Shown: positions 51,646 through 61,029 of the stretch, one piece after another
How positions within the stretch are numbered: position 1 is the first letter of the stretch
How the letters are laid out: each line of letters begins with the position of its first letter
NCBI GenBank assembly: GCA_036378315.1
Contig: DASUWU010000039.1
Coordinates: 11,134 to 75,133 of the forward strand
DNA length: 64,000 nucleotides
Direction: 5' to 3'
Source of the DNA: CALAED01 sp036378315
GTDB lineage: Bacteria; Actinomycetota; Actinomycetes; Streptosporangiales; Streptosporangiaceae
The notes under the pieces: generated by a model
Databases searched by the model: none
Told to the model about the DNA's origin: nothing
Seen by the model: only the letters and a program-made list of their open reading frames with translations
Program-made: the position numbers and the translations under genes

Positions 51646-53913
51646 TCAGCCTCCACGCCTGCGGAACAGCCGGCGCCGATCAGGCCCGCGTCGTCCGGCC
51701 TCGTGGCGCAGCCGGTCGGCCAGCCGCGCTCTGGCCGGCTCGCCGAGCGCGGCCAGCAGCGACTCGGTGAACTCCGGGGGACGGCCCGCGAACCGCCGCG
51801 CGGCGCCGGCGAAAGCGGCGTCAAGCAGCGCCGGCGTGGCGGGCGCCGCGGCGACGTGGTTCAGCGAACGAACGAGGTCCGGCACGTCGAGGGAGTGTAG
51901 GCCCGCGCGCATCACCGTGGCGTAGCCCATGACGACGTCGGCATCGGCGCGCAGGGCCGGCGGGCCGCCGTCGGGCCACGGCATCGCGCCCACGCGCTCG
52001 GCCAGCCGAACCAGCTCCGGCGTGCCGAGGTCTCCGCCGGCGGCGAACGCCCGCGACGGCAGCCCGGCCAGGGTCGGATAGCTGGACAGCGCGGTCGTCA
52101 CGGAGTCCGGGCCCCAGGAGTCGAGCAGCGCCGCGCACTCCGCGACGGTGGGCGCCGCCCCCGACCAGAGCGAGTGGAGGGCGGCGTCGATCTCCTCGGC
52201 GGGCAGGCCAGGACGGTGGAGCGCGATCACCTCCCGGGTCGTCTCGACCCGGGAGACCCGCCGCCGCCGGCCCACTGAGCCCAGCACCCGCAGCGCCACC
52301 CGGGGGGTCGCGGACAGGTCGTGGCCGGCGACGAGGTCGCACACCGCGTCGGTGAGCAGCGCGGCCCGGCTGCCGGGCGTGGCCGCCTCGAGGCCGGTCA
52401 GGGCGCCGGCGATGAGATCATCGCGCAGCCGCGGCGGGGCCGCGTGGACGGCGGCGAGCAGATCGCCGCCGCCCGGCCCTGCGGTGGCCGCCGCTGCGGC
52501 GGCCACATCGGTGCCGCGCAACGGCACGTGGCAGCGTTCGGCGAGCGCGGCGATCGCCGCGATCTCGATGAGGGTCGGCGCCGCGGCGACGGCGTCGCCG
52601 AAGGCCGGCGCGAGCTCGGCCCGCGACCGCGCGCCGCGCCGGCCGCGTGCGGGGTCCGACGCGGGGTCCGGCGCGGGGTCCGACGCGCCGGCCGGCAGGC
52701 GCGGGCGCAGGCCGGGGTCGGCCAGAGCCAGCAGGATGCACCGGACCGCGCAGCGTTCTGCCAGCTCGCCGGCCGCCGGGTCGCCCGCGGTGAGCTCGCA
52801 CAGCGCGGCGGCAAGCTCGAAGCCGATCTTGGGCAGGGCCGGTGCCAGGTCGCGCCACACCCACGCCGGCACGTCGGCGCCGTGCCGGCGCAGCAGCGCG
52901 GCCGCCGCGGCCTCTTCCGCCGCTGTCACGGCCGGCTTCCCCCGGCACAGCGCCAGCAGCGCCGCCGCGCTGTCGAACCCCTGGTGTCCTGAGCCGAGCG
53001 CGGCCAGCTCGCTGAGCGCGTCGAGGCCGGCCAGGTCGTGCTCGCGCCACCGCTCGGCCGCCGCCCGCGCGTACCGCCCGACCCCCGGCCGGTGCCGTGC
53101 CTTCTCCGCGGTTTCCGCGCCAGGCAGGTCGGGGTTCGCGCAGGCCGCGTCGGCGCCGGAGAGGCGGCGGCGGAGCCGGGGCGGCAGGTCGATGAAGAAG
53201 GCGGGAGCGGTGCCGGGCGTCGCCTCCCAGACTTCTGGAGTCGTGCCGACGAGGCGGTAGGGCGCCCCACCCGGATCGTCGGTGTAGGTGACGAAGGACA
53301 GGGAGGCGGCTGACGCCGCGGGCAGCGAGTAGCTCACCACCGCGATCCAGCGGGCGATCGTGTCGACGTCGTCGGCCACGATGGTCACCCGACCATGCCC
53401 CTGCGCGACGACCGTGATGACCGCGTCCATCATGCCGGCGAAGAGCTCGTGCCCGTGTACCGCGGCCAGCCAATGGGCGAGCGCGTCGGGGTCGAACGCC
53501 TCGCCGGGGGCGAGGTCGTCGAGCGGCGGCAGCTCGCCGCGGGCCGGCGCGTCGCACCAGAACCCGGCCCGCCACAGCTCGATCGGGCGGACGCCGACGA
53601 GCTCGCCCGGATCGGCGATCACCGCGTGTGCGAGGAAGTTGCCGTACCGCCCCGAGTAGTCGCGGCCCAGGTAGCGGCAGCGGACCAGCACCGCACGCCC
53701 GTCGGCGAGGTCGTAGGAGAACGCGACAGGAAGTCCGCCCAGCTCCGCCGGGCCCGGCGCCGCCGGCGCGCCGGGCGGCGGCCGGTAGGTGAGGTAGGGC
53801 CCGACCGTCGCCTCCGCGCCCGGCGGCAGCCCGGGCGTGCTGGCCACGAACTGGAAACCGGCCCGCCCGCTCGGCCCCGAGCGGGCGGAGGTGTAATGCA
53901 GCTGCCACGCCAC
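51646..53913 (-). CDS. GTPase-associated protein 1 (GAP1)-like protein
   Basis: 755 residues, cytoplasmic. The N-terminal domain (HYTSARSGPSGRAGFQFVAS, with GRYGNFLAHAVIADP near residue 90) matches the GAP1-N domain described for GTPase-associated systems. The rest is helical (for example ALCRGKPAVTAAEEAAAAAL) and probably scaffolding. A Ser/Asp/Pro repeat (ASDPAPDPASDPARG) near residue 410 is a disordered linker. The family accompanies TRAFAC-type GTPases and is predicted to hold them in a regulated state. It sits between the two GTPase genes (12 bases upstream, two bases downstream), consistent with binding both. Confidence 0.7.
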   Translation of the reverse strand: MAWQLHYTSARSGPSGRAGFQFVASTPGLPPGAEATVGPYLTYRPPPGAPAAPGPAELGGLPVAFSYDLADGRAVLVRCRYLGRDYSGRYGNFLAHAVIADPGELVGVRPIELWRAGFWCDAPARGELPPLDDLAPGEAFDPDALAHWLAAVHGHELFAGMMDAVITVVAQGHGRVTIVADDVDTIARWIAVVSYSLPAASAASLSFVTYTDDPGGAPYRLVGTTPEVWEATPGTAPAFFIDLPPRLRRRLSGADAACANPDLPGAETAEKARHRPGVGRYARAAAERWREHDLAGLDALSELAALGSGHQGFDSAAALLALCRGKPAVTAAEEAAAAALLRRHGADVPAWVWRDLAPALPKIGFELAAALCELTAGDPAAGELAERCAVRCILLALADPGLRPRLPAGASDPAPDPASDPARGRRGARSRAELAPAFGDAVAAAPTLIEIAAIAALAERCHVPLRGTDVAAAAAATAGPGGGDLLAAVHAAPPRLRDDLIAGALTGLEAATPGSRAALLTDAVCDLVAGHDLSATPRVALRVLGSVGRRRRVSRVETTREVIALHRPGLPAEEIDAALHSLWSGAAPTVAECAALLDSWGPDSVTTALSSYPTLAGLPSRAFAAGGDLGTPELVRLAERVGAMPWPDGGPPALRADADVVMGYATVMRAGLHSLDVPDLVRSLNHVAAAPATPALLDAAFAGAARRFAGRPPEFTESLLAALGEPARARLADRLRHEAGRRGPDRRRLFRRRGG

Positions 53914-53925
53914 GCCGACCCACCC

Positions 53926-55095
53926 CTAACGTCCCCGCAACATGCCGAACCGGTAAAGCAGCCACAGCAGCGGATCTTCGACGCGGTACGGGCGGACCCC
54001 GCCGGTACCGACCCGGCCGTCGCTGGGCCGACCGCCCAACGCCGACACCCCGAACAAGGCGTAGTGAACGTACCTCTGGGCCAGGTAGCGGTCGAGCTGC
54101 CCGGCCTGCCGCTCGTGCAGCAGGGCGCGTACCTGCTCGTGCACGGCCTCGCGGTCGTCGAGGTCGAGTACGCCCTGGTGGCCGCGCGGCCGGTGCAGCG
54201 CCGACTGCGGCACCACCGGCGGAAGCGCGTCGATCTTGGTGAGCACCACGGCGGCCGGGACGTCGAGCCGCCCGTCGCGCCGCGTCCCGCGCCGCCCCTG
54301 GACGACCTCCGTCACCCGGGCGATGACGTCGATCGGATCGCTGTCCTGGCTGCCGCCGCCCGGCAGCTCGAGCGGATCGACCAGGAAGATGATCGCGTCG
54401 GCCGCCTCGAGGTAGCGCAGGTGCAGGTCGGCCACGTCCCTGCTGCGCAGGTCCTCGCCGGCCGTGTCGAACAGCACCAGTGTGAGGGCCAGGTGACGGG
54501 TGCGCCCGGCGCGGCCGACGTGGGTCCGGGTCAGCAGGTAGACCAGCGGCTCGCGCGGCGCGGTGACGGCGCTGGCGGTGGTCGGCAGCAACCGCCGCTC
54601 ATCGAACAGCGGCCGGGCGAAGTCGCGCTTGAACCGGTCGATCGTCCGGTCGTCGCAGGCGACAAGCGAGGCGTCGAGCTCGGTGCCGACCCGGTTCATC
54701 AGCTCGTGCAGCAGCACCGCGATGTAGGTGCTCTTGCCGGCGTTCTTGGCGCCGACGAGGGCGACGATCCGGCCGGGGGTGTCGCAGTAGGCGGCCGGCA
54801 GCGGGTTGTGACATTCAGGGCACACCCGGCGTCCTGTTGGTTGGCCGCATTCCGGGCACACCGCCCGGGAGCCGGCCCGGCCGAAGGCGGCGCCCGCCCT
54901 GAGCGCACGGCTCGGCTTCGGCGGGGCGAACACCGGCGGCAGCGATGCCCCCGCGGTCGAGCCCGTGTACGCGGCGAGCTTCTCGTCGAGCACCGGCGCG
55001 CATCCGGCGCCCCGCCCCGACCGGCCGACGCAGCGAAAGGCGACCCGGTCGCGCGGCACGGTCGCGAAGCAGTACGGACAGGTGAGAGCGCTCAT
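53926..55095 (-). CDS. Soluble zinc-ribbon TRAFAC-type GTPase
   Basis: 389 residues. Cys pairs begin at CPYC (6-9) and recur at CPECGQ and CPECHN near residues 82-100, giving two zinc ribbons. The GTPase motifs are GAKNAGKST (115-123, Lys121), FDTAGED (Asp210) and TKID (Lys287, Asp289). It has no membrane segment, unlike its partner at 49895-51643. The pair of unlike GTPases plus GAP1 is the core of the predicted system. The start lies seven bases after the FnIII gene. Its GTP-dependent state presumably signals to the membrane GTPase. Confidence 0.78.
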   Translation of the reverse strand: MSALTCPYCFATVPRDRVAFRCVGRSGRGAGCAPVLDEKLAAYTGSTAGASLPPVFAPPKPSRALRAGAAFGRAGSRAVCPECGQPTGRRVCPECHNPLPAAYCDTPGRIVALVGAKNAGKSTYIAVLLHELMNRVGTELDASLVACDDRTIDRFKRDFARPLFDERRLLPTTASAVTAPREPLVYLLTRTHVGRAGRTRHLALTLVLFDTAGEDLRSRDVADLHLRYLEAADAIIFLVDPLELPGGGSQDSDPIDVIARVTEVVQGRRGTRRDGRLDVPAAVVLTKIDALPPVVPQSALHRPRGHQGVLDLDDREAVHEQVRALLHERQAGQLDRYLAQRYVHYALFGVSALGGRPSDGRVGTGGVRPYRVEDPLLWLLYRFGMLRGR

Positions 55096-55102
55096 CGCCG
55101 CC

Positions 55103-57799
55103 TCAAGGGAACCGCAGGCGGCTGACCGGAGGGTCGGTCAGCTCTGTTCCCGGATTCTCGCCGTCGAGGAAGCAGCGCAGCCAGTACGTCCCGTGCGTGC
55201 CGCCCGGGCGCTGGCGCATGCCCGGCGGGTCGACCGGGACGCGCAGCTCGGTCGGGCCGGCCACGTCGACGTCCTCCCAGACGGCGATGGTCTCGCCGTC
55301 CGCGGCGCGCTGCGGGATGACCGTGCCGGGACCGCGGACGAGCACGAGCCGGCGCAGCCGGACCGAGCCGTTCGTCGCCTCCGGCCCGTGCGGCCCGCCT
55401 GGGGTCAGCGCCACGACGAGCCCGCGGCGCCACGGCGGTCCTGTGCGGTGCAGGTCGTAGCGCACCAGCCGCCGTCCGGGCAGCAGCGCCGTCACCGCGG
55501 CTCCGCGCACCCGGGCGCCGCCGGCGAGCCCCGTCGAGCACGCGGCCACCTCGACGTCGGCGCCCTCGGGCACGGCGAGCCGCACCCCGCCCTGCGCGTC
55601 GTAGGCGGCCTTGGTCACGGTGGCCGACCGGGCCGGATCCGGCCCGGGTGCGTCGGCCGTACGGCAGGTCACCTCGATCTCGGCCACGCCCGGCGGCCAG
55701 TCGAAACCGACGATGACCACGCCGCCGCGGCGTTCGGCGAGCAGGCCGCCGGGCGGCGGCAGGTTCACGTGCCAGTGGTGGGCCCCGATCGCCGCGGTGT
55801 CCCCGGCCATGGTGACGGCGAGCAGCACCCCGGTCGGTGCGCGGAAGCGCAGGCCCTCGCGCGGCGGGGGCTGCGGCACCGGCGTCGCGGCGATCCGCCG
55901 CCCGGCACGCGCCAGCTCGGCGACCGGGACGACCGCGCCGTACGGCCACGGGGGCGGCGCGCCGAGGGCGACGATCTCGGGGGTCCCGTGCCCCGGGGGG
56001 TCGAAAGCCGCGATCACCATGCCCGGCTCGGCCGGATCGGGTCCCACGGCGAGTTCGGAGATGGGCAGGGGCGGCGCGGTGGGGGTCGCCGCCCGCCACA
56101 CACCGGGCGTCGTCACCTCTCTGCCCGCCGCGTCCATGTAGACGGCCGTCACCCGGTAGCGGTAGGTGGTGCCGTTGCGCACGTCGTCGTCGCGGAAGTT
56201 GTCGCGGCCGGACAGCACGGGAACGCCGTCGCGGCTCACCAGCGCCCTGGCCGCCTCGGGCGGGCAGCGCCAGCGGCCGGTCACCACACCGTCGCCGGCG
56301 AAGACCTCCACGTCGGACGGTTCTGGCCGCACCACCACCGGTCCCGCGGTCGCCGGCGGCGCGGCGGCGAGCCCGCGGCGCGCCACCACCGCGTACGTGA
56401 GCGGCACGTTGACCGGAGGCGATCCGTCGCGCGCCGCCGGCTCGGAGGTGACCGCGACCTCGTCCGCGCCGCGCCCGTCAGGCCCGTACCGCACGACCTG
56501 GTAGTCGATCTCGCCGGCCGTGGACGGCGTCGGCGACCAGGAGATCCGTATCGCCGGGCCGTCGACGGTGGTGCGCACCGCAGGCACCGGGCGCGGCGGC
56601 AGCCGGCGCTGCCGCTCCTCGGCGCCCGGCAGGTCGGGAACGAGGCGGAGCGCCTCGGCGAGCAGCCCCCACCGGCGGTCGGGATCGGGATCGGCCGCGG
56701 CGTCGGCGCTCAGCCGCGCGGCCGCGGTCACCCGCTGGCGCAGCTCGGCCACCAGCACGGCGGCGTCCTGGTCGAGGCCGCCCTGATCGGGGGGCGCGGC
56801 GAGCAGTGCCTCGGCCAGCAGCGCGGCCGCGTGGACCTCGCCCGCGTCGATCAGCTCGCGCAGCCGGGCCGCGGGGCCGCCCCCGCCGCCCCCCGCCGCT
56901 GGCTCGCGGGCGATGGAGAAGATCAGGCGCCGGGCGTCCCCGTCGTCGACGCCCAGCTCCGCGGTCGCGTGACGGAGCATGGCGGCCTCGGACGCGCGCT
57001 GGCGGTGCCGTTCCCGTAGCCGCGCCGTGATGTCGTACAGCACGAGCTCGTCCAGCCGGTCCTCCTTCAGCGCGACCTTGAGGGCGACGAGGACGGTGTC
57101 GGCGTGGGTGGCGCTGCTGTCGCGCGCGTGCCTGGCCCACCGGTCGGCTACGGCGGTCACCGCGGCCGCGTCGAGCCGGCCGCCGGGCGCGTAGAACCCG
57201 TCGAGCACCCGCATCGGGCCGATCGCAGGTCCGGCCAGCACGAAGTCGGGGAGATGCCGGTGGCCGAGGACGTCGAGCGCCTCCCTGACGCGCTGATAGG
57301 CCTGGTACGGCGGGGCGAGCGGAAGCGGGTCGGGCTCGCGCACCTCGACGCCGCAGCCGGCGGCCAGCTCGGCGAGCTCGGCGGCCGACGTGCCGCCGGC
57401 CCTGGCCAGCCCGTCAAGGTCGACAGGGGACAGCAGGCCGAGTGCCCCGGCCGCGTCGAGCAACCGCGCCTTGACCTCGACCCGGCGCCTGGCCGTACTC
57501 GCCTGGGCGGCGACCAGCCGCGACTGCAGGGGGCCGAGATCGCCGCTCGCCGCGGCCTCGAACACGGGAACGAGGGTCCGGTGCTCGGCCTCGAGCCGGT
57601 CGATCAGCTTGCGGTACTTCAGCTGTCCGCGCGCCCGCCGCCAGCACTGCCGGACCTCCTTGACCGACGCCGCCACCTCGGCCGGCCGCAGCGGCTCGCG
57701 CAGCCGGTAGCGCACCCGCAGGTCTTCGGGCGGGCGGTCGCCGGCCGCCCGCGCCGGCTCGAGCACCCGCTGCTTGTACTCCTCGTCTGCGTCCAACAT
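55103..57799 (-). CDS. Large fibronectin-type-III-like protein of the GTPase operon
   Basis: 898 residues. Residues 1-330 are Ala/Arg-rich helices, some possibly coiled-coil; from about 390 onward the protein has repeated beta-sandwich patterns of FnIII type (IRISWSPTPSTAGEIDYQVVRYG, and TTYRYRVTAVY), four or five modules in all. It has no signal peptide. FnIII modules without export suggest a cytoplasmic scaffold that meets GTPase or Hsp70. It is transcribed between Hsp70 (37 bases upstream) and the soluble GTPase. Its exact role is not known. Confidence 0.65.
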   Translation of the reverse strand: MLDADEEYKQRVLEPARAAGDRPPEDLRVRYRLREPLRPAEVAASVKEVRQCWRRARGQLKYRKLIDRLEAEHRTLVPVFEAAASGDLGPLQSRLVAAQASTARRRVEVKARLLDAAGALGLLSPVDLDGLARAGGTSAAELAELAAGCGVEVREPDPLPLAPPYQAYQRVREALDVLGHRHLPDFVLAGPAIGPMRVLDGFYAPGGRLDAAAVTAVADRWARHARDSSATHADTVLVALKVALKEDRLDELVLYDITARLRERHRQRASEAAMLRHATAELGVDDGDARRLIFSIAREPAAGGGGGGPAARLRELIDAGEVHAAALLAEALLAAPPDQGGLDQDAAVLVAELRQRVTAAARLSADAAADPDPDRRWGLLAEALRLVPDLPGAEERQRRLPPRPVPAVRTTVDGPAIRISWSPTPSTAGEIDYQVVRYGPDGRGADEVAVTSEPAARDGSPPVNVPLTYAVVARRGLAAAPPATAGPVVVRPEPSDVEVFAGDGVVTGRWRCPPEAARALVSRDGVPVLSGRDNFRDDDVRNGTTYRYRVTAVYMDAAGREVTTPGVWRAATPTAPPLPISELAVGPDPAEPGMVIAAFDPPGHGTPEIVALGAPPPWPYGAVVPVAELARAGRRIAATPVPQPPPREGLRFRAPTGVLLAVTMAGDTAAIGAHHWHVNLPPPGGLLAERRGGVVIVGFDWPPGVAEIEVTCRTADAPGPDPARSATVTKAAYDAQGGVRLAVPEGADVEVAACSTGLAGGARVRGAAVTALLPGRRLVRYDLHRTGPPWRRGLVVALTPGGPHGPEATNGSVRLRRLVLVRGPGTVIPQRAADGETIAVWEDVDVAGPTELRVPVDPPGMRQRPGGTHGTYWLRCFLDGENPGTELTDPPVSRLRFP

Positions 57800-57836
57800 C
57801 AGTCCAGACAGCGCCGCCCGCTCGCATCCACGCGGG

Positions 57837-59420
57837 TCAGCTCACCTTGATCTTGGAGAGGGCGGCGCGCGATCGCTCGACCTCGGCTTCGGACATGCCG
57901 CCCACATCAACCTGCAGGTCGAGCCGGTCCCCGCTTTCCTTCTCGACCGCGGTGACGTGGAGCAGGCCGGACGGGTCGAGGGCGAAGGTTACCTCAATCG
58001 GCCAGCCGGCCTTCTTGCCCGGCGGGATCTTCACCGATCCGGTGGCGATCTCGGTGTTGTCGGCCGGCTCGATCGACTCGACGCTCCCCGCCTGCTCCAT
58101 CACCCTGATGTCGGCGGCCTCCTGGTTGTCATGGACGGTGTAGTAGTCCTCGGTCTTGGCCGCCGGCAGCTCGTCGTTGGCGTGCACGAGGTGGCTGACC
58201 CGGTCGACGCCGCTCTCCCGGTCGAGCACGACGATGCCGAAGGCGCGCGAGGCCACCGTCTTGATCTGCCGGTTGGCGATCTGCCGCCGCTGGTCCTCCG
58301 ACAGCCCGGCGCGGCTGGCCATCTCCTCGGCCCGGTCGGCCGCGCCCTCGCGCAGCAGCCGCCGGTAGGTCTCCTCGAAGGCGTACAGGGCGGCGCCCTT
58401 GGCGACGGCGAGGTCCGGGTCCTGCAGCCGCGGCGGCAGCCCGATCTCGTTCTCGAGGCGCGCGGCCACGGCCGGCATCTTCGTGGAGCCGCCGACGAGT
58501 ACCAGCTCGTCGTAGTCGGTGACGCCCTTGTCCGCGGCGGTGGCGAGGGTCCGGCCGGTGAGCTCGATCGTGCGGTCGAGCAGGTCTCTGGTCAGCTCCT
58601 CGAACCGCTCCCGCGTCACCTCGACCGCGGCCACCCGCCCGTCGTGCATGACCCGTACGGTATGCGTCGTCCGGGTGGTCAGCGCCTTCTTGGCGTCCTC
58701 GGCGTCGCGACGCAGCTGCTGTTCCGTCTGCTTGTCGTCGAGCGGGTCGCCGGCGTCGGGGTGCTCCTTGCGGAACTGCTCGGCCAGGTACTCCACCAGG
58801 CGGGCGTCCCAGTCGGCGCCTCCCAGCTCGTGGTCGCCGTCGGTGCACACCACCTCGATGTGCCCGCCGCGCAGCGCGATGACCGTCGTGTCGAACGTGC
58901 CGCCGCCCAGGTCGAAGACCAGGATCGTGCGGTCGGCGTCGGGGTTGAGCACGCCGTAGGTGATCGCCGCCGCGATCGGCTCGGAGATGATGTCGATGAC
59001 GTTGAGCCCGGCGATCTGGCCCGCCTTGCGTGTCGCGTCGCGCTCGGCCGCGCCGAAGTAGGCCGGCACCGTGATGACCACGTCCCGCGCGTACTGCCCG
59101 GTCGTGGTGTGCGCGTCGGTCGCCAGCTTGAGCAGGATGAACGCGGACAGCTCAGCGGGCGTGTAGTCGAATCCGTGGATGTGCCGCACCACGTCCCTGC
59201 CCATGTCCCGCTTGATCAGGCTGACCACGTGGTCTGGGTCGAGCACCGCGTTGTCCTTCGCGGTCGCGCCCACGATGACGTTCTCGGCGCTTTCGAAGAA
59301 GACGACGGACGGCGTGGTGTCGGTGCCCTCGAGGTTGCGCAGCACCGTGGGACGGCCGACATCGTCGATCGAGGCGATGCACGAGTATGTGGTTCCCAGG
59401 TCGATGCCGTAGACAGCCAT
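57837..59420 (-). CDS. Hsp70 (DnaK-like) chaperone, dedicated to the GTPase operon
   Basis: 527 residues, shorter than housekeeping DnaK (about 600-640). The ATPase domain has YGIDLGTTYSC, VLVFDLGGGTFD-type motif (ILVFDLGGGTFDTTVIALRG), and LVLVGGSTKMPAV; the substrate domain has been reduced to a beta-sandwich near the end (IEVTFALDPSGLLHVTAVEK) with a very short C-terminus. The ATG at 59420 is chosen by homology; a GTG at 59432 adds four residues. It is encoded 14 bases after the GrpE-like gene, so the exchange factor is produced together with it. Confidence 0.87.
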   Translation of the reverse strand: MAVYGIDLGTTYSCIASIDDVGRPTVLRNLEGTDTTPSVVFFESAENVIVGATAKDNAVLDPDHVVSLIKRDMGRDVVRHIHGFDYTPAELSAFILLKLATDAHTTTGQYARDVVITVPAYFGAAERDATRKAGQIAGLNVIDIISEPIAAAITYGVLNPDADRTILVFDLGGGTFDTTVIALRGGHIEVVCTDGDHELGGADWDARLVEYLAEQFRKEHPDAGDPLDDKQTEQQLRRDAEDAKKALTTRTTHTVRVMHDGRVAAVEVTRERFEELTRDLLDRTIELTGRTLATAADKGVTDYDELVLVGGSTKMPAVAARLENEIGLPPRLQDPDLAVAKGAALYAFEETYRRLLREGAADRAEEMASRAGLSEDQRRQIANRQIKTVASRAFGIVVLDRESGVDRVSHLVHANDELPAAKTEDYYTVHDNQEAADIRVMEQAGSVESIEPADNTEIATGSVKIPPGKKAGWPIEVTFALDPSGLLHVTAVEKESGDRLDLQVDVGGMSEAEVERSRAALSKIKVS

Positions 59421-59434
59421 GGCCTTCACCACCC

Positions 59435-60058
59435 CTAAATGGACTCTGCGGATGCGTTCTGCCGCGCGGCCTGGGAGCTGCCCCTGGCCTGGCCGATGAC
59501 GACCTCGGCCCGGCGGAGGACCTGCTCTCCCTGCGCGAAACCGTCGGTGTGCGCCGCCACGACCGCGCCGTCGAGCGCGGGGTCGGTGACGGGCGTGGTG
59601 CCGACCGGGCGGTGCCGTGCCTGGTCGAACGGCTCGCCGGACTCCACGGTGTAGCGCTCGGCGCCGGCCCGCGCCAGCGCCTCGGCGACCTCGTCGGCGA
59701 TCGCCGAGAACAACGAGCCGACGTGCGACGGATCCGCCGGCGGCTCGGCCGCGAGGCGCCTGACCATGTCGTGCAGCCGGTAGAGGGCGGCGCGGAGCGG
59801 CTCGAGCATGACCTGCAGTTCGCCGCGGCGGAGCCGCTGGTTGTCGTCGTGCAGCCGGTCGATGACGCCCTCGCGGTGCGCGGCCCGCTCGTGTTCACGG
59901 TCCGTGGCCGCGGCCAGCCGGTCGACCGACGCCTGGAGCCCTGCCAGTCGCTCGGTCAGCCCATCGGTCAGCGCCTCCGTCAGCGCGTGGGTCAGCGCAT
60001 CCGTCAGCGCGTCGGGAACGGCGCCGTTGTGGCTCGCTGAAGACTGTGTGCTCGACAC
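59435..60058 (-). CDS. GrpE-like nucleotide exchange factor
   Basis: 207 residues, first gene of the operon, GTG start with AAGG nine bases upstream. Residues 15-40 are an ALTD/ALTE repeat that forms a coiled coil, followed by a long dimeric helix (LAGLQASVDRLAAATDREHERAAHREGVIDRLHDDNQRL) and a C-terminal beta-rich domain (TTPVTDPALDGAVVAAHTDGFAQGEQVLRRAEVVIG) as in GrpE. It would recharge the next-door Hsp70 with ATP. It lies divergent from the ACT-domain gene; the 163-base intergenic region must hold the operon promoter. Confidence 0.8.
   Translation of the reverse strand: MSSTQSSASHNGAVPDALTDALTHALTEALTDGLTERLAGLQASVDRLAAATDREHERAAHREGVIDRLHDDNQRLRRGELQVMLEPLRAALYRLHDMVRRLAAEPPADPSHVGSLFSAIADEVAEALARAGAERYTVESGEPFDQARHRPVGTTPVTDPALDGAVVAAHTDGFAQGEQVLRRAEVVIGQARGSSQAARQNASAESI
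59953..60012 (-). repeat. Five tandem 12-bp units in the GrpE-like gene
   Basis: Five near-identical 12-bp units (59953, 59965, 59977, 59989, 60001) encode tetrapeptides of the ALTD/ALTE type. Copy-number change would lengthen or shorten the coiled coil without breaking the frame. Confidence 0.85.
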
Positions 60059-60221
60059 GTGGACAAACCTTAACGGTCGGTAACCCTATAACGATAGCCC
60101 GCCGATCAGGGGGCCGTCGTTTTCTCTGTGTCGATACTGCCGTGAAACAGCGCGGAAACGTAGAGCTCCCAGCCTGGAAACCACTCGTACGGGGGGATTG
60201 TCCGGCTCAGGGAGGGTCATG

Positions 60222-60887
60222 ATGTTGTTGCGGATCAGGGTCCGGCTGCCGGACCGTCCGGGCTCGTTGGGCAAGGTGGCGCGGATCCTGGGCGCGGCCG
60301 GGGCCGACGTCGTGCAGATGAGCGTGCTGGAACGCGACGGCGGCCGCGCCCTCGACGACTTCACGGTCGCCTGGCCGGCGGGATCGTCCATCGACAGGCT
60401 GATCGGGGGTCTGGGATCCGTCGCCGGGGTGGACGTCGAGGCCGTGTGGCCCACCGTCGAGCCGCAGGGAGCGTTTCCCGACGCCGCGCTGATCGGGCAG
60501 CTGGCCGCCGAGCCCGGCGACGGTCTCGCCATCTTCACCGACGCGGTGCCCGGCATCCTCAGCGCCGACTGGGCGGGGCTGCTGCGCGTCGCGTCCGGCG
60601 CGCCGGAGCTGGTGTACGTGAGCTCGGGCGGGATCATGGACATCGGCCCGACCGACGTGCGGCCCGTCCGGCCCCGCGCCTTCACCGGCGCCGACGGGAC
60701 CAACTACGCCGTGGCCCCGATCGGCGGCCTGCGCACCGGGCTCGCCGTCCTGCTGGCGCGTACCGTGGCGCCGCCCTTCCACCGCACCGAGGTGTTCCGG
60801 CTCACGCAGCTCGTCGGCGCGGCGGAGGCGGTGCTCGGCCCGCGCCTCGGACAAATGGCGGCGGCCGTCGCCATCGCGCTCAGTTAG
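60222..60887 (+). CDS. ACT-domain protein
   Basis: 221 residues. The N-terminal ACT fold (LRIRVRLPDRPGSLGKVARILGAAGADVVQMSVLERDGGRAL) takes residues 1-70. The C-terminal region (FHRTEVFRLTQLVGAAEAVLG) has a GAF-like or PAS-like look but is not assignable. ACT domains bind amino acids or other small ligands. The ATG at 60222 is six bases after GGGAGGG; a tandem ATG at 60219 is closer. It is divergent from the GrpE-Hsp70 operon and may sense a metabolite that sets that system. Confidence 0.7.
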   Translation: MLLRIRVRLPDRPGSLGKVARILGAAGADVVQMSVLERDGGRALDDFTVAWPAGSSIDRLIGGLGSVAGVDVEAVWPTVEPQGAFPDAALIGQLAAEPGDGLAIFTDAVPGILSADWAGLLRVASGAPELVYVSSGGIMDIGPTDVRPVRPRAFTGADGTNYAVAPIGGLRTGLAVLLARTVAPPFHRTEVFRLTQLVGAAEAVLGPRLGQMAAAVAIALS

Positions 60888-60899
60888 GCGGTAATCCCT

Positions 60900-60911
60900 A
60901 AACGTACGTTT
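60900..60911. promoter_or_regulatory. 12-bp palindrome upstream of the kinase
   Basis: AAACGTACGTTT is a perfect palindrome, 119 bases before the kinase start. It may be an operator. No regulator is identified. Confidence 0.3.
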
Positions 60912-61029
60912 CGGCGCCGATTACGTCCGATGGTGGCCCGACACATTCCGGTAAAGGCCGTGAAACCGCACCGCGTAATACGTTAGTTTCGCCCTGCAGT
61001 CGTGTGGCACCCGGGGGAGTTGGATCACG

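Noticed and set aside
60961..60985. ECF-type promoter (TGAAAC and CGTTA) before the kinase
   Set aside because: The spacing of 14 bases and the motifs fit ECF consensus poorly.
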